From NCBI RefSeq assembly GCF_019977315.1, contig NZ_AP024652.1, forward strand, positions 248,001-312,000: a stretch of DNA of 64,000 bases. Direction: 5' to 3'. Positions 43,083-51,686 of this stretch are shown in pieces. The notes under the pieces were generated by a model. It was not told the DNA's origin. It made no database searches and worked only from the letters and a program-made list of their open reading frames with translations. Position 1 is the stretch's first letter. Each line of letters opens with the position of its first letter. This stretch comes from Arthrobacter sp. StoSoilB22 (GTDB taxonomy: Bacteria > Actinomycetota > Actinomycetes > Actinomycetales > Micrococcaceae). Made by a program: the position numbers and the translations under genes.

Positions 43083-44134
43083 CCCGTTTTCTCAGGAACC
43101 CGGCCCCGCGGTGCCCGCACCAGCACAGCAACCGCGATGCCAACCACGGCTCCCACGAACGTTTCGATGGCACGCTCCATCACCAGCACGCCCGGATCCA
43201 TGGGGGAGGCCAGCTGGGCGATCAGCAGGATCACCGGGGTAAAGAACACCATGGCCCACCCGTAATGCCGTGCCATGAACAACTCCGTGGGGAACTGGCA
43301 CAGCACCACCAGCACAGCCAGTACCACCGCGGTTTGACCGGGGAAGTACTGAAGCGGCGATAGCGGACTGGGAAAAAGTACGACGGCGACAACCGCCAAC
43401 CCGAGGAACGTCCCCACAATCCGGTGGATACCTCGGTGGACGCGGCTTGGGAGGTCGGCACCGGCGAGGGGCACGGCCGCGGCGGCCATGGCCCAGTGCG
43501 GGTGGCCGCTTCCGCTGAGGACGCCGATGGCGCCCGCGGCACTGACCGCCAGGGAATAGCGGGCGGCATGGACCAGAGCGGCTTGACGCAGCGGGCCGCG
43601 GAGGACGGGGATGTCGCGGGCAGCGCCGGAGTCCCACGTGCGTCGCCGGAACCAGCCGGTAAAACCGACCACCATGGAAAAGGCGGCGGACGCTGCCGCG
43701 ATGAGTACCGCCGTCGTGAACGGAACATTGGTGGGCACGGATGCGCAGGCGCCCAGTGCGAGGATGCCGAAGAACGGGCCGATCGGTTTGAGGCGCACGG
43801 CGTCGGCGTATAGCGACCCGACGCCGGCAAACAGGGTGGCCACCAGTACCAGCCACCAGGAGTGGATGTGGTTGACGGAAAGGAACACGCCGATGGCCAG
43901 CCCGCCCACCAGGAACAGGGCCGCCTGGGCTTGGTGCTTGAGCCGCAGCTGATGTGTTTCGTTGCGCCCGTACATTCCGGTCAGCGCACCGAAAACGGCG
44001 TACATCATGAGATCCGGGCGGCCTATGAGAATGAGGAACAGCCCGGGTACTGCCACACTCAGGGCCACCCGCACAGCCGAGAGGCGATCGTTGTTGGCAG
44101 GGCCCAACCGGTGGAGTTCGCGGGCGTGGACCAT
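43079..44134 (-). CDS. FUSC-family membrane protein
   Basis: A 351-aa integral membrane protein with about ten hydrophobic segments in two sets. RIVGTFLGLAVVAVVLFP is the typical second-repeat motif of FUSC/aromatic acid exporter-like proteins (p-hydroxybenzoic acid efflux AaeB relatives). A likely efflux role is inferred. The start is uncertain: ATG 44134 or GTG 44146, neither with a strong ribosome site; longer frames upstream are Arg-rich and look non-coding. Confidence 0.78.
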   Translation of the reverse strand: MVHARELHRLGPANNDRLSAVRVALSVAVPGLFLILIGRPDLMMYAVFGALTGMYGRNETHQLRLKHQAQAALFLVGGLAIGVFLSVNHIHSWWLVLVATLFAGVGSLYADAVRLKPIGPFFGILALGACASVPTNVPFTTAVLIAAASAAFSMVVGFTGWFRRRTWDSGAARDIPVLRGPLRQAALVHAARYSLAVSAAGAIGVLSGSGHPHWAMAAAAVPLAGADLPSRVHRGIHRIVGTFLGLAVVAVVLFPSPLSPLQYFPGQTAVVLAVLVVLCQFPTELFMARHYGWAMVFFTPVILLIAQLASPMDPGVLVMERAIETFVGAVVGIAVAVLVRAPRGRVPEKTG

Positions 44135-44280
44135 CAATCCGGTCACAGAGGAACACCACCAATCGGCTAGGGGTTGTCTTTGCAAATTAGCAGTGTCGCC
44201 GCCCAGGCCGCCATAAGCCCGGTCACAACCCGTAGTGGGCTTGGGCGCGCGTACGGGGAAAGGTCTGGGAAGATCGAGGT

Positions 44281-44766
44281 ATGCCCGTCGCTTTCGTCTG
44301 CCGCACCCGCTCCACCATGTCACCGCAGGAGCTGTTCGATCTTTCCCGCAACATCGATGCCCACGTGGGGTCCATGACCCAGAGCCGCGAGAAAGCAATC
44401 GGCGGCGTCACCACCGGGCTGATCTCCGAAGGTGAGACTGTCACCTGGCAGGCGTGGCACTTGGGAGTCCGGTTCCGCATGACCAGCCGCATCACGCGGA
44501 TGGAGGCGCCGTCGTCGTTCTCTGATGAGCAGGTGGAGGGCCCTTTCAAGTACCTCCGCCACACCCACGAGTTCCGGCCCGAAGGCCGCGGGACCCTCAT
44601 GGTGGATACGGTGGAATTCGCGGCGCCGTTCGGTCCGCTGGGCAGGCTGGTGGAGAAGCTGGTCCTGGCCCGCTACCTGCAGAACCTGATTGAGAAGCGC
44701 AACGAATTTCTTATTGCCCAGTATCAGCCAGCCCAAACCCCTAAAGCCCAGGACCCGCGGCAATGA
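44281..44766 (+). CDS. SRPBCC-family protein (cyclase/polyketide START-like fold)
   Basis: A 161-aa START-like protein: N-terminal TRSTMSPQELFDLSRNIDAHVGSM, central KYLRHTHEFRP, and the helix LVEKLVLARYLQNLIEKRNEFL that ends members of the SRPBCC cell-division-inhibitor-like group. These bind hydrophobic ligands in a helix-grip cavity. It overlaps the next GNAT gene by 4 nt. Ligand unknown. Confidence 0.85.
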   Translation: MPVAFVCRTRSTMSPQELFDLSRNIDAHVGSMTQSREKAIGGVTTGLISEGETVTWQAWHLGVRFRMTSRITRMEAPSSFSDEQVEGPFKYLRHTHEFRPEGRGTLMVDTVEFAAPFGPLGRLVEKLVLARYLQNLIEKRNEFLIAQYQPAQTPKAQDPRQ

Positions 44767-45281
44767 TCAGGCTCGCGCATGCGGACGACCTGCTGATTCT
44801 GCAGGAGATCGAGCGTGCCGCGGGCCAGGCTTTCCGGGCTTTAGGGATGGACTCCATCGCGGACGACGAGCCGCTCTCCATCCATGAGCTGAACAGTTAT
44901 GCCACAGCCGGGCGCGCATGGGTTTCTGTGGATGGGCTCGACTACCCGGTGGCGTATTTGTTGGCGGACATCGTGGACGGCGAAGGCCACGTGGAGCAAG
45001 TCAGCGTTCATCCGGATCATGCGCACCAGGGCCTTGGCCGGGAACTGCTGCATGCCGCGCGCGTCTGGACGCGGGGCCACGGAATGCACAGGCAAACCCT
45101 CAGCACGTTCCGGGATGTGCCGTGGAACGCCCCGTATTATCGCCGCCTTGGTTTTGAAGTGCTCGACGCCGGCAGCTGGGGTCCGCAGCTGGCCCACCTG
45201 ATGGAGCACGAGGTTGAGTTGGGCCTGACCCGTTGGCCGCGCGTTGCCATGTGGCGCGCCGCGGTCCCGCCAGGTAGTTAG
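44763..45281 (+). CDS. GNAT-family N-acetyltransferase
   Basis: A 172-aa GCN5-related acetyltransferase. The acetyl-CoA loop is HPDHAHQGLGRELLHAA, and the fold runs from LADDLLILQEIERAAG-type N-terminal strands to YYRRLGFEVLD, the usual C-terminal signature. It is coupled to the SRPBCC gene by an ATGA overlap and ends in a 4-nt overlap with a convergent VOC gene. The acceptor is unknown. Confidence 0.88.
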   Translation: MIRLAHADDLLILQEIERAAGQAFRALGMDSIADDEPLSIHELNSYATAGRAWVSVDGLDYPVAYLLADIVDGEGHVEQVSVHPDHAHQGLGRELLHAARVWTRGHGMHRQTLSTFRDVPWNAPYYRRLGFEVLDAGSWGPQLAHLMEHEVELGLTRWPRVAMWRAAVPPGS

Positions 45282-45688
45282 CCCGCCACCAGCTCCACCT
45301 CGTAGCTGTCCGTGTTGAGCAGGTACGCGGCGTAGTGGTCCGGGCCGCCGGCGTGCGGATACTTGGACTCGAACATCTCGTACCAGCCTGCGTCCGCGCC
45401 GAGCGTCCGGATCCTGTCCACGTTCTCCCGGGTGCCTGCATGGAAGGCCACGTGATTCACCCCGGGATCAGTGCGGCGGTGGGTTGTACCGGTAATGGCA
45501 TCGGTCTGCTCCACCACCACGTACATGCCGTCGAGCTTCCAACTGCACCCGGTGGGCCACTCCTGGAAGGGCTCATAGCCGAGCTCGCCCAGCAGCCAAC
45601 CCCACTCTTCCCTGGCCCGCTCCAGGATGGGCACCCAGATTTCCAGGTGGTGGATGGAACCAACAGGGGCGGCGGCGATCTCAGGCAT
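45278..45688 (-). CDS. VOC/glyoxalase-family protein
   Basis: A 136-aa VOC protein: SIHHLEIWVPILERAREEWGWLLGELGY at the start (first metal-site His), NHVAFHAG in the middle, and LLNTDSYEVELVAG with the terminal Glu. Close in type to the glyoxalase/bleomycin-resistance-like proteins. Transcribed downstream of the PaiB-like gene on the same strand, nine bases after its stop. Confidence 0.87.
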   Translation of the reverse strand: MPEIAAAPVGSIHHLEIWVPILERAREEWGWLLGELGYEPFQEWPTGCSWKLDGMYVVVEQTDAITGTTHRRTDPGVNHVAFHAGTRENVDRIRTLGADAGWYEMFESKYPHAGGPDHYAAYLLNTDSYEVELVAG

Positions 45689-45697
45689 GCGCCGAGT

Positions 45698-46321
45698 CTA
45701 CGAGGTCCGGGCCCGTTCCACATCGGCGGCGCTCGCAGCGTCACCACGTTCACGGAGCCCGGCGATCACACCGTCGATGTCCGCGGCAGGACGGTTCTGG
45801 CTCAGCTTGGCCTTGGCCTCCACCCGGGAAATCAAGAGTTCGACGCCGACAATCGCCCTCAGTTGGCCGGCGATGAACCGCTGGGGCGCGTCCTCCACGC
45901 TCCACGGGTCCCGCATCCCGGCCTCGTGGTGATTGGAGAGCCGGCGGACGTGCCTGCCCAGCCAGTCGGCATCGTCGTGGATAACAAGCTGACCGTAAAC
46001 GTGTGCCGTGGAGTAATTCCACGTGGGCACCACCCGGCCGTGCTCCGCTTTGGAGGCGTACCAGGACGGCGAAATGTAGGCGTCGGCACCTTGGACGATC
46101 ATCAGTGACTCGCCGATCGCAGGCGAGGACCACTGAGTGTTATTACGGGCCATATGTGCGTGCAAGGCGCCGTGCTCACCCACCGTGGGCTCGTAAACAA
46201 ACGGCAGAAGAGTGGCGAGCAGTCCATGCTCTGACGTGGTGACCAGATTGGCTGCGCGGGCTCCGGTCAGGAGCGAGTCAACAGCCTCCGGTGATGCGGC
46301 AAAGTGTGCTGGGGTGTACAT
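45698..46321 (-). CDS. FMN-binding negative transcriptional regulator (PaiB family)
   Basis: A 207-aa member of the PaiB/transcriptional regulator family with a split-barrel FMN-binding fold: MYTPAHF start, HGALHAHMARNN, and PTWNYSTAHVYG, all strong signatures. PaiB was named for repression of sporulation and degradative enzymes in Bacillus; in actinobacteria the role is unclear and it may be an FMN enzyme. Confidence 0.88.
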   Translation of the reverse strand: MYTPAHFAASPEAVDSLLTGARAANLVTTSEHGLLATLLPFVYEPTVGEHGALHAHMARNNTQWSSPAIGESLMIVQGADAYISPSWYASKAEHGRVVPTWNYSTAHVYGQLVIHDDADWLGRHVRRLSNHHEAGMRDPWSVEDAPQRFIAGQLRAIVGVELLISRVEAKAKLSQNRPAADIDGVIAGLRERGDAASAADVERARTS

Positions 46322-46349
46322 GGAGTACGTCCTTTCAGAACCGGAATAA

Positions 46350-47258
46350 TCAGGAGTTCGACGGCGGGTTGAGGCGCACGCTAACGGCGGCGCCGGCGCA
46401 GATGATCACCGCGAGGCCACCTACCACGGTGATCCAGGTGATGGACTCGCCCAGCAGCATCCAGGCCCACGCAATGGTCATCACGGGTTGGACCAGTTGG
46501 ATTTGGCTTACCTGGGCCATGGGGCCGATCGCGAGGCCCCGGTACCAGGCAAAGAAGCCCAGGAACATGCTCACCACCCCCAAATAGGCAAAGGAGAGCC
46601 ACTGGGCGCCGGATGCGGAGGGCAGTCCGGAGCTGAGCGAAACCGCAGTCAGGATGATCATCACTGGCGAGGCGACCACCAGCGCCCAGGAGATGGTCTG
46701 CCACGATCCGAGTTCGCGGGCCAGCATGCCACCTTCTGCGTAGCCAACAGCAGCGGCAAGCACGGCAGCCAGCAGGAGCAAGTCCGCCCAGTGGAGCGAG
46801 CCGAACCCTCCGGACTGGACCAGCGCAAAGACCAAGGCCGCCACCACTCCGGTGAGCGTCAGGACCCAGAACAAGGGACGCGGGCGTTCCCGTCCGCGAA
46901 TCACGGCCGCTGTGGCCGTGGCAGCCGGGAGCAGCGCGATCACCACCGCTCCATGGCTGGCTGAGGTGCTGGTGAGGGCAAAAGTTGTCAGCAGCGGGAA
47001 GCCGGCAACCACACCTCCGGCCACCACGGCCAAACGCAACCATTGGGAAGCGCGGGGCAACCGCTGCCTGGTGATGCCCAGGGCCAATGCCGCCAGCAGT
47101 GCGGCGACCACGGCCCGGCCGGCTCCAATGAACAGGGGAGACATGCCCTCAACAGCCACGCGGGTGAAGGGAACTGTGAAGGAAAAGGCCAGGACGCCCA
47201 GCAGGCCCCACCAGATTCCGGTGGACGTCCGGGCGGATATCACTGCCCGCGAATGCAT
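46350..47258 (-). CDS. EamA-family (DMT superfamily) transporter
   Basis: A 302-aa membrane protein with ten hydrophobic helices in two EamA repeats (WGLLGVLAFSFTVPFTRVAVEG; SQIQLVQPVMTIAWAWMLLGE). It is divergent from a MocR-type regulator, a frequent pairing in amino acid or vitamin export. The ATG at 47258 lies inside a 16-bp palindrome with a symmetric TACTAT -10. If that promoter is used, a GTG at 47243 would be the actual start, with a nearly leaderless message. Confidence 0.85.
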   Translation of the reverse strand: MHSRAVISARTSTGIWWGLLGVLAFSFTVPFTRVAVEGMSPLFIGAGRAVVAALLAALALGITRQRLPRASQWLRLAVVAGGVVAGFPLLTTFALTSTSASHGAVVIALLPAATATAAVIRGRERPRPLFWVLTLTGVVAALVFALVQSGGFGSLHWADLLLLAAVLAAAVGYAEGGMLARELGSWQTISWALVVASPVMIILTAVSLSSGLPSASGAQWLSFAYLGVVSMFLGFFAWYRGLAIGPMAQVSQIQLVQPVMTIAWAWMLLGESITWITVVGGLAVIICAGAAVSVRLNPPSNS

Positions 47259-47272
47259 AGTAGCGCTACTAT
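47257..47272. promoter_or_regulatory. Perfect 16-bp palindrome at divergent promoters
   Basis: ATAGTAGCGCTACTAT is exactly self-complementary, so the -10-like TACTAT appears on both strands. It lies eight bases before the mocR ATG (leaderless spacing) and overlaps the eamA start region. It may be both shared promoter core and MocR operator. Confidence 0.6.
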
Positions 47273-47280
47273 TGTGACTC

Positions 47281-48696
47281 ATGAACAACGATAGCAGTTC
47301 CCGGATCGCCCTGCGATTGAAGGAGTGGATCGCTGATGCGGCGCCCGGGGCAAAGCTGCCATCAACCCGGCACCTGGTGGCCGAGTACCAAGCGAGCCCG
47401 GTGACTGTCCAAAAAGCCCTGCGGACCCTCACGGCGCAAGGCCTGATTGAAAGCCGCCCCGGCGTTGGAACATTCGTCCGCGCATTCCGGACAGCGAGGC
47501 CGTCGGACTACGGCTGGCAGACGGCTGCCCTGCGATCAGCCCAGACCGCACGTCCGCTGAACTCCGCCGCGATGCGGAGCGCTTCCAACAACGTCATCGC
47601 GTTCCACTCGGGGTATCCGGACCGCGAACTGCTTCCGGAACGTCTGGTCCGTGCAGCACTGACCCGCGCAGCCCGCGGCGAGGCAGCCCTGTCCCGGCCG
47701 CCGGCGCAGGGTATCCCCGAACTGCAGACCTGGTTCGCGCAGGAACTCAGTACCTCAACGCCGGTGGGCGTCACGCCACCCCAGCCCAGCGACGTCGTGG
47801 TTCTTCCCGGCAGCCAAAGCGGCCTCAGCTCGATTTTCCGCGGGCTGGTGGGCCACGGACAGCCACTGCTGGTGGAATCGCCCAGCTATTGGGGTGCGCT
47901 GCTGGCTGCCGGCCAGGCGGGCGTGAAGGTGATTCCTGTTCCCAGCGGCCCGGAGGGGCCGGATCCCGAAGAGCTGGACAGGGCCTTTGAGGAGTCCGGT
48001 GCCAGACTGTTTTATGCGCAGCCCAATTTCGCCAATCCCACGGGTGCCCAGTGGGCGGCGCGTCGTGGCGAGGAAGTGCTGAAGATTGTTCGCAGGCATG
48101 GAGCCTTCCTGGTGGAGGACGACTGGGCCCACGACTTCGGCATCACGGCACCCTCCGTCCCGGTAGCTGCCAAGGACGACTCCGGGCACGTGGTGTACAT
48201 CCGCTCGCTGACTAAAAGCGTGTCACCGTCCATTCGGATCGCAGCGGCGATCGCGCGCGGCCCGGCTCGTGAACGCATCATGGGTGCGCAGGCGGCCGAG
48301 TCCATGTACGTGAGCGGCCTGCTGCAGGCGGCAGCCTTGGACGTGGTCACGCAGCCGGGCTGGCAGACGCACTTGCGCGGCCTCAAGCACCAGCTCCAGT
48401 CACGCCGCGACCTCCTGGTGACCAGCCTGCGGGAGCATGTGCCGCAAGCCCATCTCAGCCATCTGCCCAAGGGCGGCTTGAACCTGTGGCTCAGGATGCC
48501 GGACGGGTTCGACGTCGAACGTCTCACCAAGGATTGCGAAGCGGCCGGGGTGCTCATTGCCGCAGGGACGGAGTGGTTCCCCGCGGAACCCGAGGGGCCC
48601 TATGTCCGGCTCAACTATGCCGGTCCCAACCCGGGAGCGTTTCCTGAAGGTATGCGGATCATGGGCGAGGCGGTGCGGGGGTTGCTGGGATCCTGA
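47281..48696 (+). CDS. MocR-type regulator (GntR domain plus aminotransferase-like domain)
   Basis: A 471-aa protein with an N-terminal GntR winged helix (residues about 5-70; STRHLVAEYQASPVTVQKAL) and a fold-type I aminotransferase domain (about 100-470). The PLP lysine is Lys312 in RSLTKSVSPSIRI, and DDWAHDF gives the cofactor Asp. MocR proteins often control the adjacent divergent transporter, here EamA, in response to an amino compound or PLP. The message is probably leaderless from TACTAT at 47267. Confidence 0.9.
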   Translation: MNNDSSSRIALRLKEWIADAAPGAKLPSTRHLVAEYQASPVTVQKALRTLTAQGLIESRPGVGTFVRAFRTARPSDYGWQTAALRSAQTARPLNSAAMRSASNNVIAFHSGYPDRELLPERLVRAALTRAARGEAALSRPPAQGIPELQTWFAQELSTSTPVGVTPPQPSDVVVLPGSQSGLSSIFRGLVGHGQPLLVESPSYWGALLAAGQAGVKVIPVPSGPEGPDPEELDRAFEESGARLFYAQPNFANPTGAQWAARRGEEVLKIVRRHGAFLVEDDWAHDFGITAPSVPVAAKDDSGHVVYIRSLTKSVSPSIRIAAAIARGPARERIMGAQAAESMYVSGLLQAAALDVVTQPGWQTHLRGLKHQLQSRRDLLVTSLREHVPQAHLSHLPKGGLNLWLRMPDGFDVERLTKDCEAAGVLIAAGTEWFPAEPEGPYVRLNYAGPNPGAFPEGMRIMGEAVRGLLGS

Positions 48697-48783
48697 CGCT
48701 TTCCCGTTGCCGGCCCGCTATTCCGTCGCGGGGCAGCGACGCAGGCGCGGGGGAGCGACGGGGTTGCGCCGGGGTTGCGCCGG

Positions 48784-49242
48784 TCAGCCTGCAGGTGTTT
48801 CGGCCACCGTACGGCCGTAGCCTGCGCGACCGGTCTGATCGAACCCATGCCGTTCGCGGGTCATGAGATGGATCTCGTGGCCTTCCGGATCCTTAAGGAC
48901 CACAAGCCAGGCCACCGAAGCATCAATGACGGGGGAGTGCGGAACACCTTCCCTGTCCAAGTGCTCCAGCCAGGCCTCCAGGTCTTCCCGGTGCGAAATA
49001 TCGATAGCGAGTTCCAGGCCCTCCTAGGATTGGGCCGCGGGATTGGCCCGGAAGGAAAGGCCGGTGGGGTTGGCGCCGGGCAAGCGGCCGGCGGCACCGG
49101 CGATTGTTCCGTCCGGACCGGGGAACTCCATGACCGCCTCCCAGCCGAACACACGGGAGTACCAACTGCACGTCCCCGCAAGGTCCCTGACCGGCAGCTT
49201 GGTTCCCAGCAGGCCGTTCAGCGGTGGGATGGATTCTTCCAT
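48784..49242 (-). pseudogene. VOC-family gene interrupted by an in-frame amber codon
   Basis: A 153-codon frame runs from ATG 49242 (with AGGAGG upstream) to TGA 48784, broken by a single TAG at 49026-49024 (codon 73). Before the stop the product reads LLGTKLPVRDLAGTCSWYSRVFGW; after it the same frame continues as EGLELAIDISHREDLEAW and VVLKDPEGHEIHLMTRE. Both halves are clearly one VOC/glyoxalase protein. No frameshift is needed, only one substitution. This is either a recent nonsense mutation or a sequence error. Confidence 0.8.
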
Positions 49243-49344
49243 AACAACACGCCTCCTAATGCACCGTCACTGAATTAGTACACCTATACTGCAGACAAGC
49301 CGGGACCAACGACGCCGGGCTCAGCGAACGCGACGCCGGATACC

Positions 49345-49716
49345 TTGGAAGCCCGATTGCAGGCACTGGCCAACAACATAGCTGCAACCATGATCCGGAC
49401 CGGACCGCTGTTTGCCGTTGCCCGCGAGGCCGAAGCCAGCGAACCCCTGATCCGGGAAGCCTTCGACGCCGCGCGCAGGGACACCATCGCCGCATCCCGG
49501 CGCATGTGGCGCGGACTGGAGCGGGACGGCCTGATCGGCAGCGGGATCGACGTGGACTGGGTGGCCGATACCACCGCGCTTCTTGGCGCAGCGGACACGT
49601 ATCTCCTGATCCGGACGGCCATGGGATGGGACCAACAGCAACTTGCAGCCTGGCTATCCCGCACCTGGCTCTACTTTGCCACGAACCCTGAACCGGCCGC
49701 CGTCGTGCACCCTTAA
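49345..49716 (+). pseudogene. TetR-family regulator remnant lacking the DNA-binding domain
   Basis: About 123 residues (from a TTG at 49345) resemble the C-terminal ligand-binding half of TetR/AcrR regulators (LIREAFDAARRDTIAASRRMWRGLERDGLI). No helix-turn-helix precedes them; an in-frame TAG lies at 49276 and there is no ribosome site. Next to the interrupted VOC gene, this looks like a decayed regulator-enzyme pair with the N-terminus deleted. A short independent protein cannot be excluded. Confidence 0.6.
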
Positions 49717-49723
49717 ACGCAGC

Positions 49724-49763
49724 AGCCACCAACACCAAGGAGAGCGCCTTGGGGCTGGTGGCT
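49724..49763. terminator. Hairpin after the TetR remnant
   Basis: AGCCACCA (49724-49731) and CCAAGG (49735-49740) pair with CCTTGG (49747-49752) and TGGTGGCT (49756-49763), with a small 3x3 internal loop. It is between the TetR remnant and the convergent MHS transporter gene. No T-run, so terminator function is tentative. Confidence 0.4.
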
Positions 49764-49828
49764 ACGGTGGGCGGCAAGCTGCCGCGAACTAACTGAATCG
49801 CTATGCAGAAGTTGCAGGCAGTGAGTTC

Positions 49829-51457
49829 CTAAGCCGGAGTCAGGTCCTTGTTGCCTTTGCCGAGCGATGAATCATCGATGGGCCGGCCGTCGAACGGCAT
49901 CTGATCTAGGTTGATCAACGGGTTGGTGTCCTGCGTTTCCACCAGTTCACGTGCCTCTGCCTGGGTGTCCACGCTGGGCATGGAGCCCGGCAGCGGGCGG
50001 CGGGCCGATTCCGGCAGGAAGAAGATGGCAATGGCGCCGATGATCGAGGTACCCATCAGGTAGTAGGCGGGCATCATGTCGTTGCCCGTGCCTTCAATGA
50101 GTCCCTGAACGATGAACGGGGTGGTGCCACCGAAGATCGCCACGGAGAAGTTGTAGGCAATGCCCATTCCGCCGTAGCGGCTGGAAGTGGGGAACAGGGC
50201 GGGCAGTGCCGAGGCCAGGTTTGCCACGTAGAACGTCACCGGGAAGGCGATCAGTGCCAGGCCTGCAAGCGTGGACCAGATCTCGCCGATGCCAATGAGC
50301 ATAAAGGCGGGAATGGAGAAGACCACTGTGCTGCCCGCGCCTACCCACAGGACTGGCCGGCGGCCGATGCGGTCCGAGAGGCGGCCGGTAAGGGGAATGC
50401 AGATGGCCATGATCACCAGGACCGGGATGGTCAGCAGGGTGCCGTGGACGGGATCGTAGCCCTTGGAGTCCGTGAGGTACGTGGGCATGTAGGACGTCAG
50501 TGCGTAGCCAACAATGTTTGCTGCAGCAGCCAGGATCATGGCCAGGAGGATCTGGCGCCAGTAGGCCTTGATGATGCCCACAGGTCCCTTGGCAGCAGCG
50601 GCATCCTGCGCTGTTGCGTCCTTGGCCGATGCCTCCTGGGCATCAAGGGTGGCCTGGAACTGAGGGGATTCCTCGATCTTGCTACGGAAGTACACCGCGA
50701 TGAGGCCCAGCGGACCAGCGATCAGGAACGGAATCCTCCAGCCCCACTCCTCCATGGCGGCCTGTCCCAGCGTGAGTTGCAGGACCGAAACCAGGGCGGC
50801 GCCCAAGGCGAAGCCGATGTAGCTGCCCATGTCCAGGAAGCTGGCGAAGAATCCGCGGCGCTTATCTGGAGCGTACTCACTCACGAACGTGGTGGCACCG
50901 GCGTATTCGCCACCGGTGGAGAAGCCCTGGATGAGCTTCAGGATCACCAGCAACGCGGCGGCCCAGATGCCGATCTGCGCATAGCCGGGAAGGAGGCCGA
51001 CGGCGAACGTACTTGCCGCCATCAGCATCAGTGTTGCGGCGAGCACCTTCTGGCGGCCCACCTTGTCGCCGAGCCAGCCGAACACGATTCCACCGAGGGG
51101 GCGGGCGATGAAGGTTGCGGCGAAGGTTCCCAGCAGGAAGAGTGTCTGGACCGAGGGGTCTGCCTCCGGGAGGAAGACAGGACCCATGGTGGTGATGAGG
51201 TAGCCGAAAACACCGACGTCGTACCATTCCATGGTGTTGCCGACGATGGTGCCGCCGAGTGCTTTGCGCAGCATCGGCTTATTCACCACGTTGACGTCGG
51301 ACTCTTTGAGCCGGCGCTTCGGGCGAAGCTTCTTCGTTGCGTTCTTTACTGCGTTTGCTGCGTTTGTGGCGGCCGGGGTGGGGCCTGCCAATACCTGGTT
51401 CCCGGTGGCGTTCCTTGCGCCATCCGGAGAGACGGTGTTGCTTTGGTCTGTGGGCAT
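49829..51457 (-). CDS. MFS transporter, metabolite:H+ symporter (MHS/ProP-like) family
   Basis: A 542-aa permease with 12 helices and a long hydrophilic N-terminus (about 65 residues). MHS signatures are strong: NTMEWYDVGVFGYL, RPLGGIVFGWLGDKVGRQK, GFSTGGEYAGATTFVSEYAP, RRGFFASFLDMGSYIGF, and TGRLSDRIGRRPVLW. Relatives carry proline, betaine or organic acids with protons. The start at 51457 has AGGAG eight bases upstream; an ATG at 51481 is an alternative. Substrate unknown. Confidence 0.9.
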   Translation of the reverse strand: MPTDQSNTVSPDGARNATGNQVLAGPTPAATNAANAVKNATKKLRPKRRLKESDVNVVNKPMLRKALGGTIVGNTMEWYDVGVFGYLITTMGPVFLPEADPSVQTLFLLGTFAATFIARPLGGIVFGWLGDKVGRQKVLAATLMLMAASTFAVGLLPGYAQIGIWAAALLVILKLIQGFSTGGEYAGATTFVSEYAPDKRRGFFASFLDMGSYIGFALGAALVSVLQLTLGQAAMEEWGWRIPFLIAGPLGLIAVYFRSKIEESPQFQATLDAQEASAKDATAQDAAAAKGPVGIIKAYWRQILLAMILAAAANIVGYALTSYMPTYLTDSKGYDPVHGTLLTIPVLVIMAICIPLTGRLSDRIGRRPVLWVGAGSTVVFSIPAFMLIGIGEIWSTLAGLALIAFPVTFYVANLASALPALFPTSSRYGGMGIAYNFSVAIFGGTTPFIVQGLIEGTGNDMMPAYYLMGTSIIGAIAIFFLPESARRPLPGSMPSVDTQAEARELVETQDTNPLINLDQMPFDGRPIDDSSLGKGNKDLTPA

Positions 51458-51686
51458 TTGGGCTTCTCCTAGGGAGGTCATTTGCTTGCGACTTCTGCTG
51501 CCCCGCTCTGGGCAGGGTTTCAATTTTACGGGTTTTAGGCCGAAAACCCGAGTTGAGATCCGATTTTTGGGCTGTTTTTGGGTGCAAATTGCCTAGCTGT
51601 GTTGCATCTCATTACCCGCTGTTGCCCCGCTACCATGCGGATCCGCCTCCGTTTTTGCCCTCCAGAGCACGTTGTTACCAAATTGT

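Noticed and set aside
49024..49026. In-frame TAG in the VOC gene as programmed readthrough or pyrrolysine
   Set aside because: No pyrrolysine system or recoding signal is visible, the family does not use one, and the adjacent TetR remnant favours simple decay.
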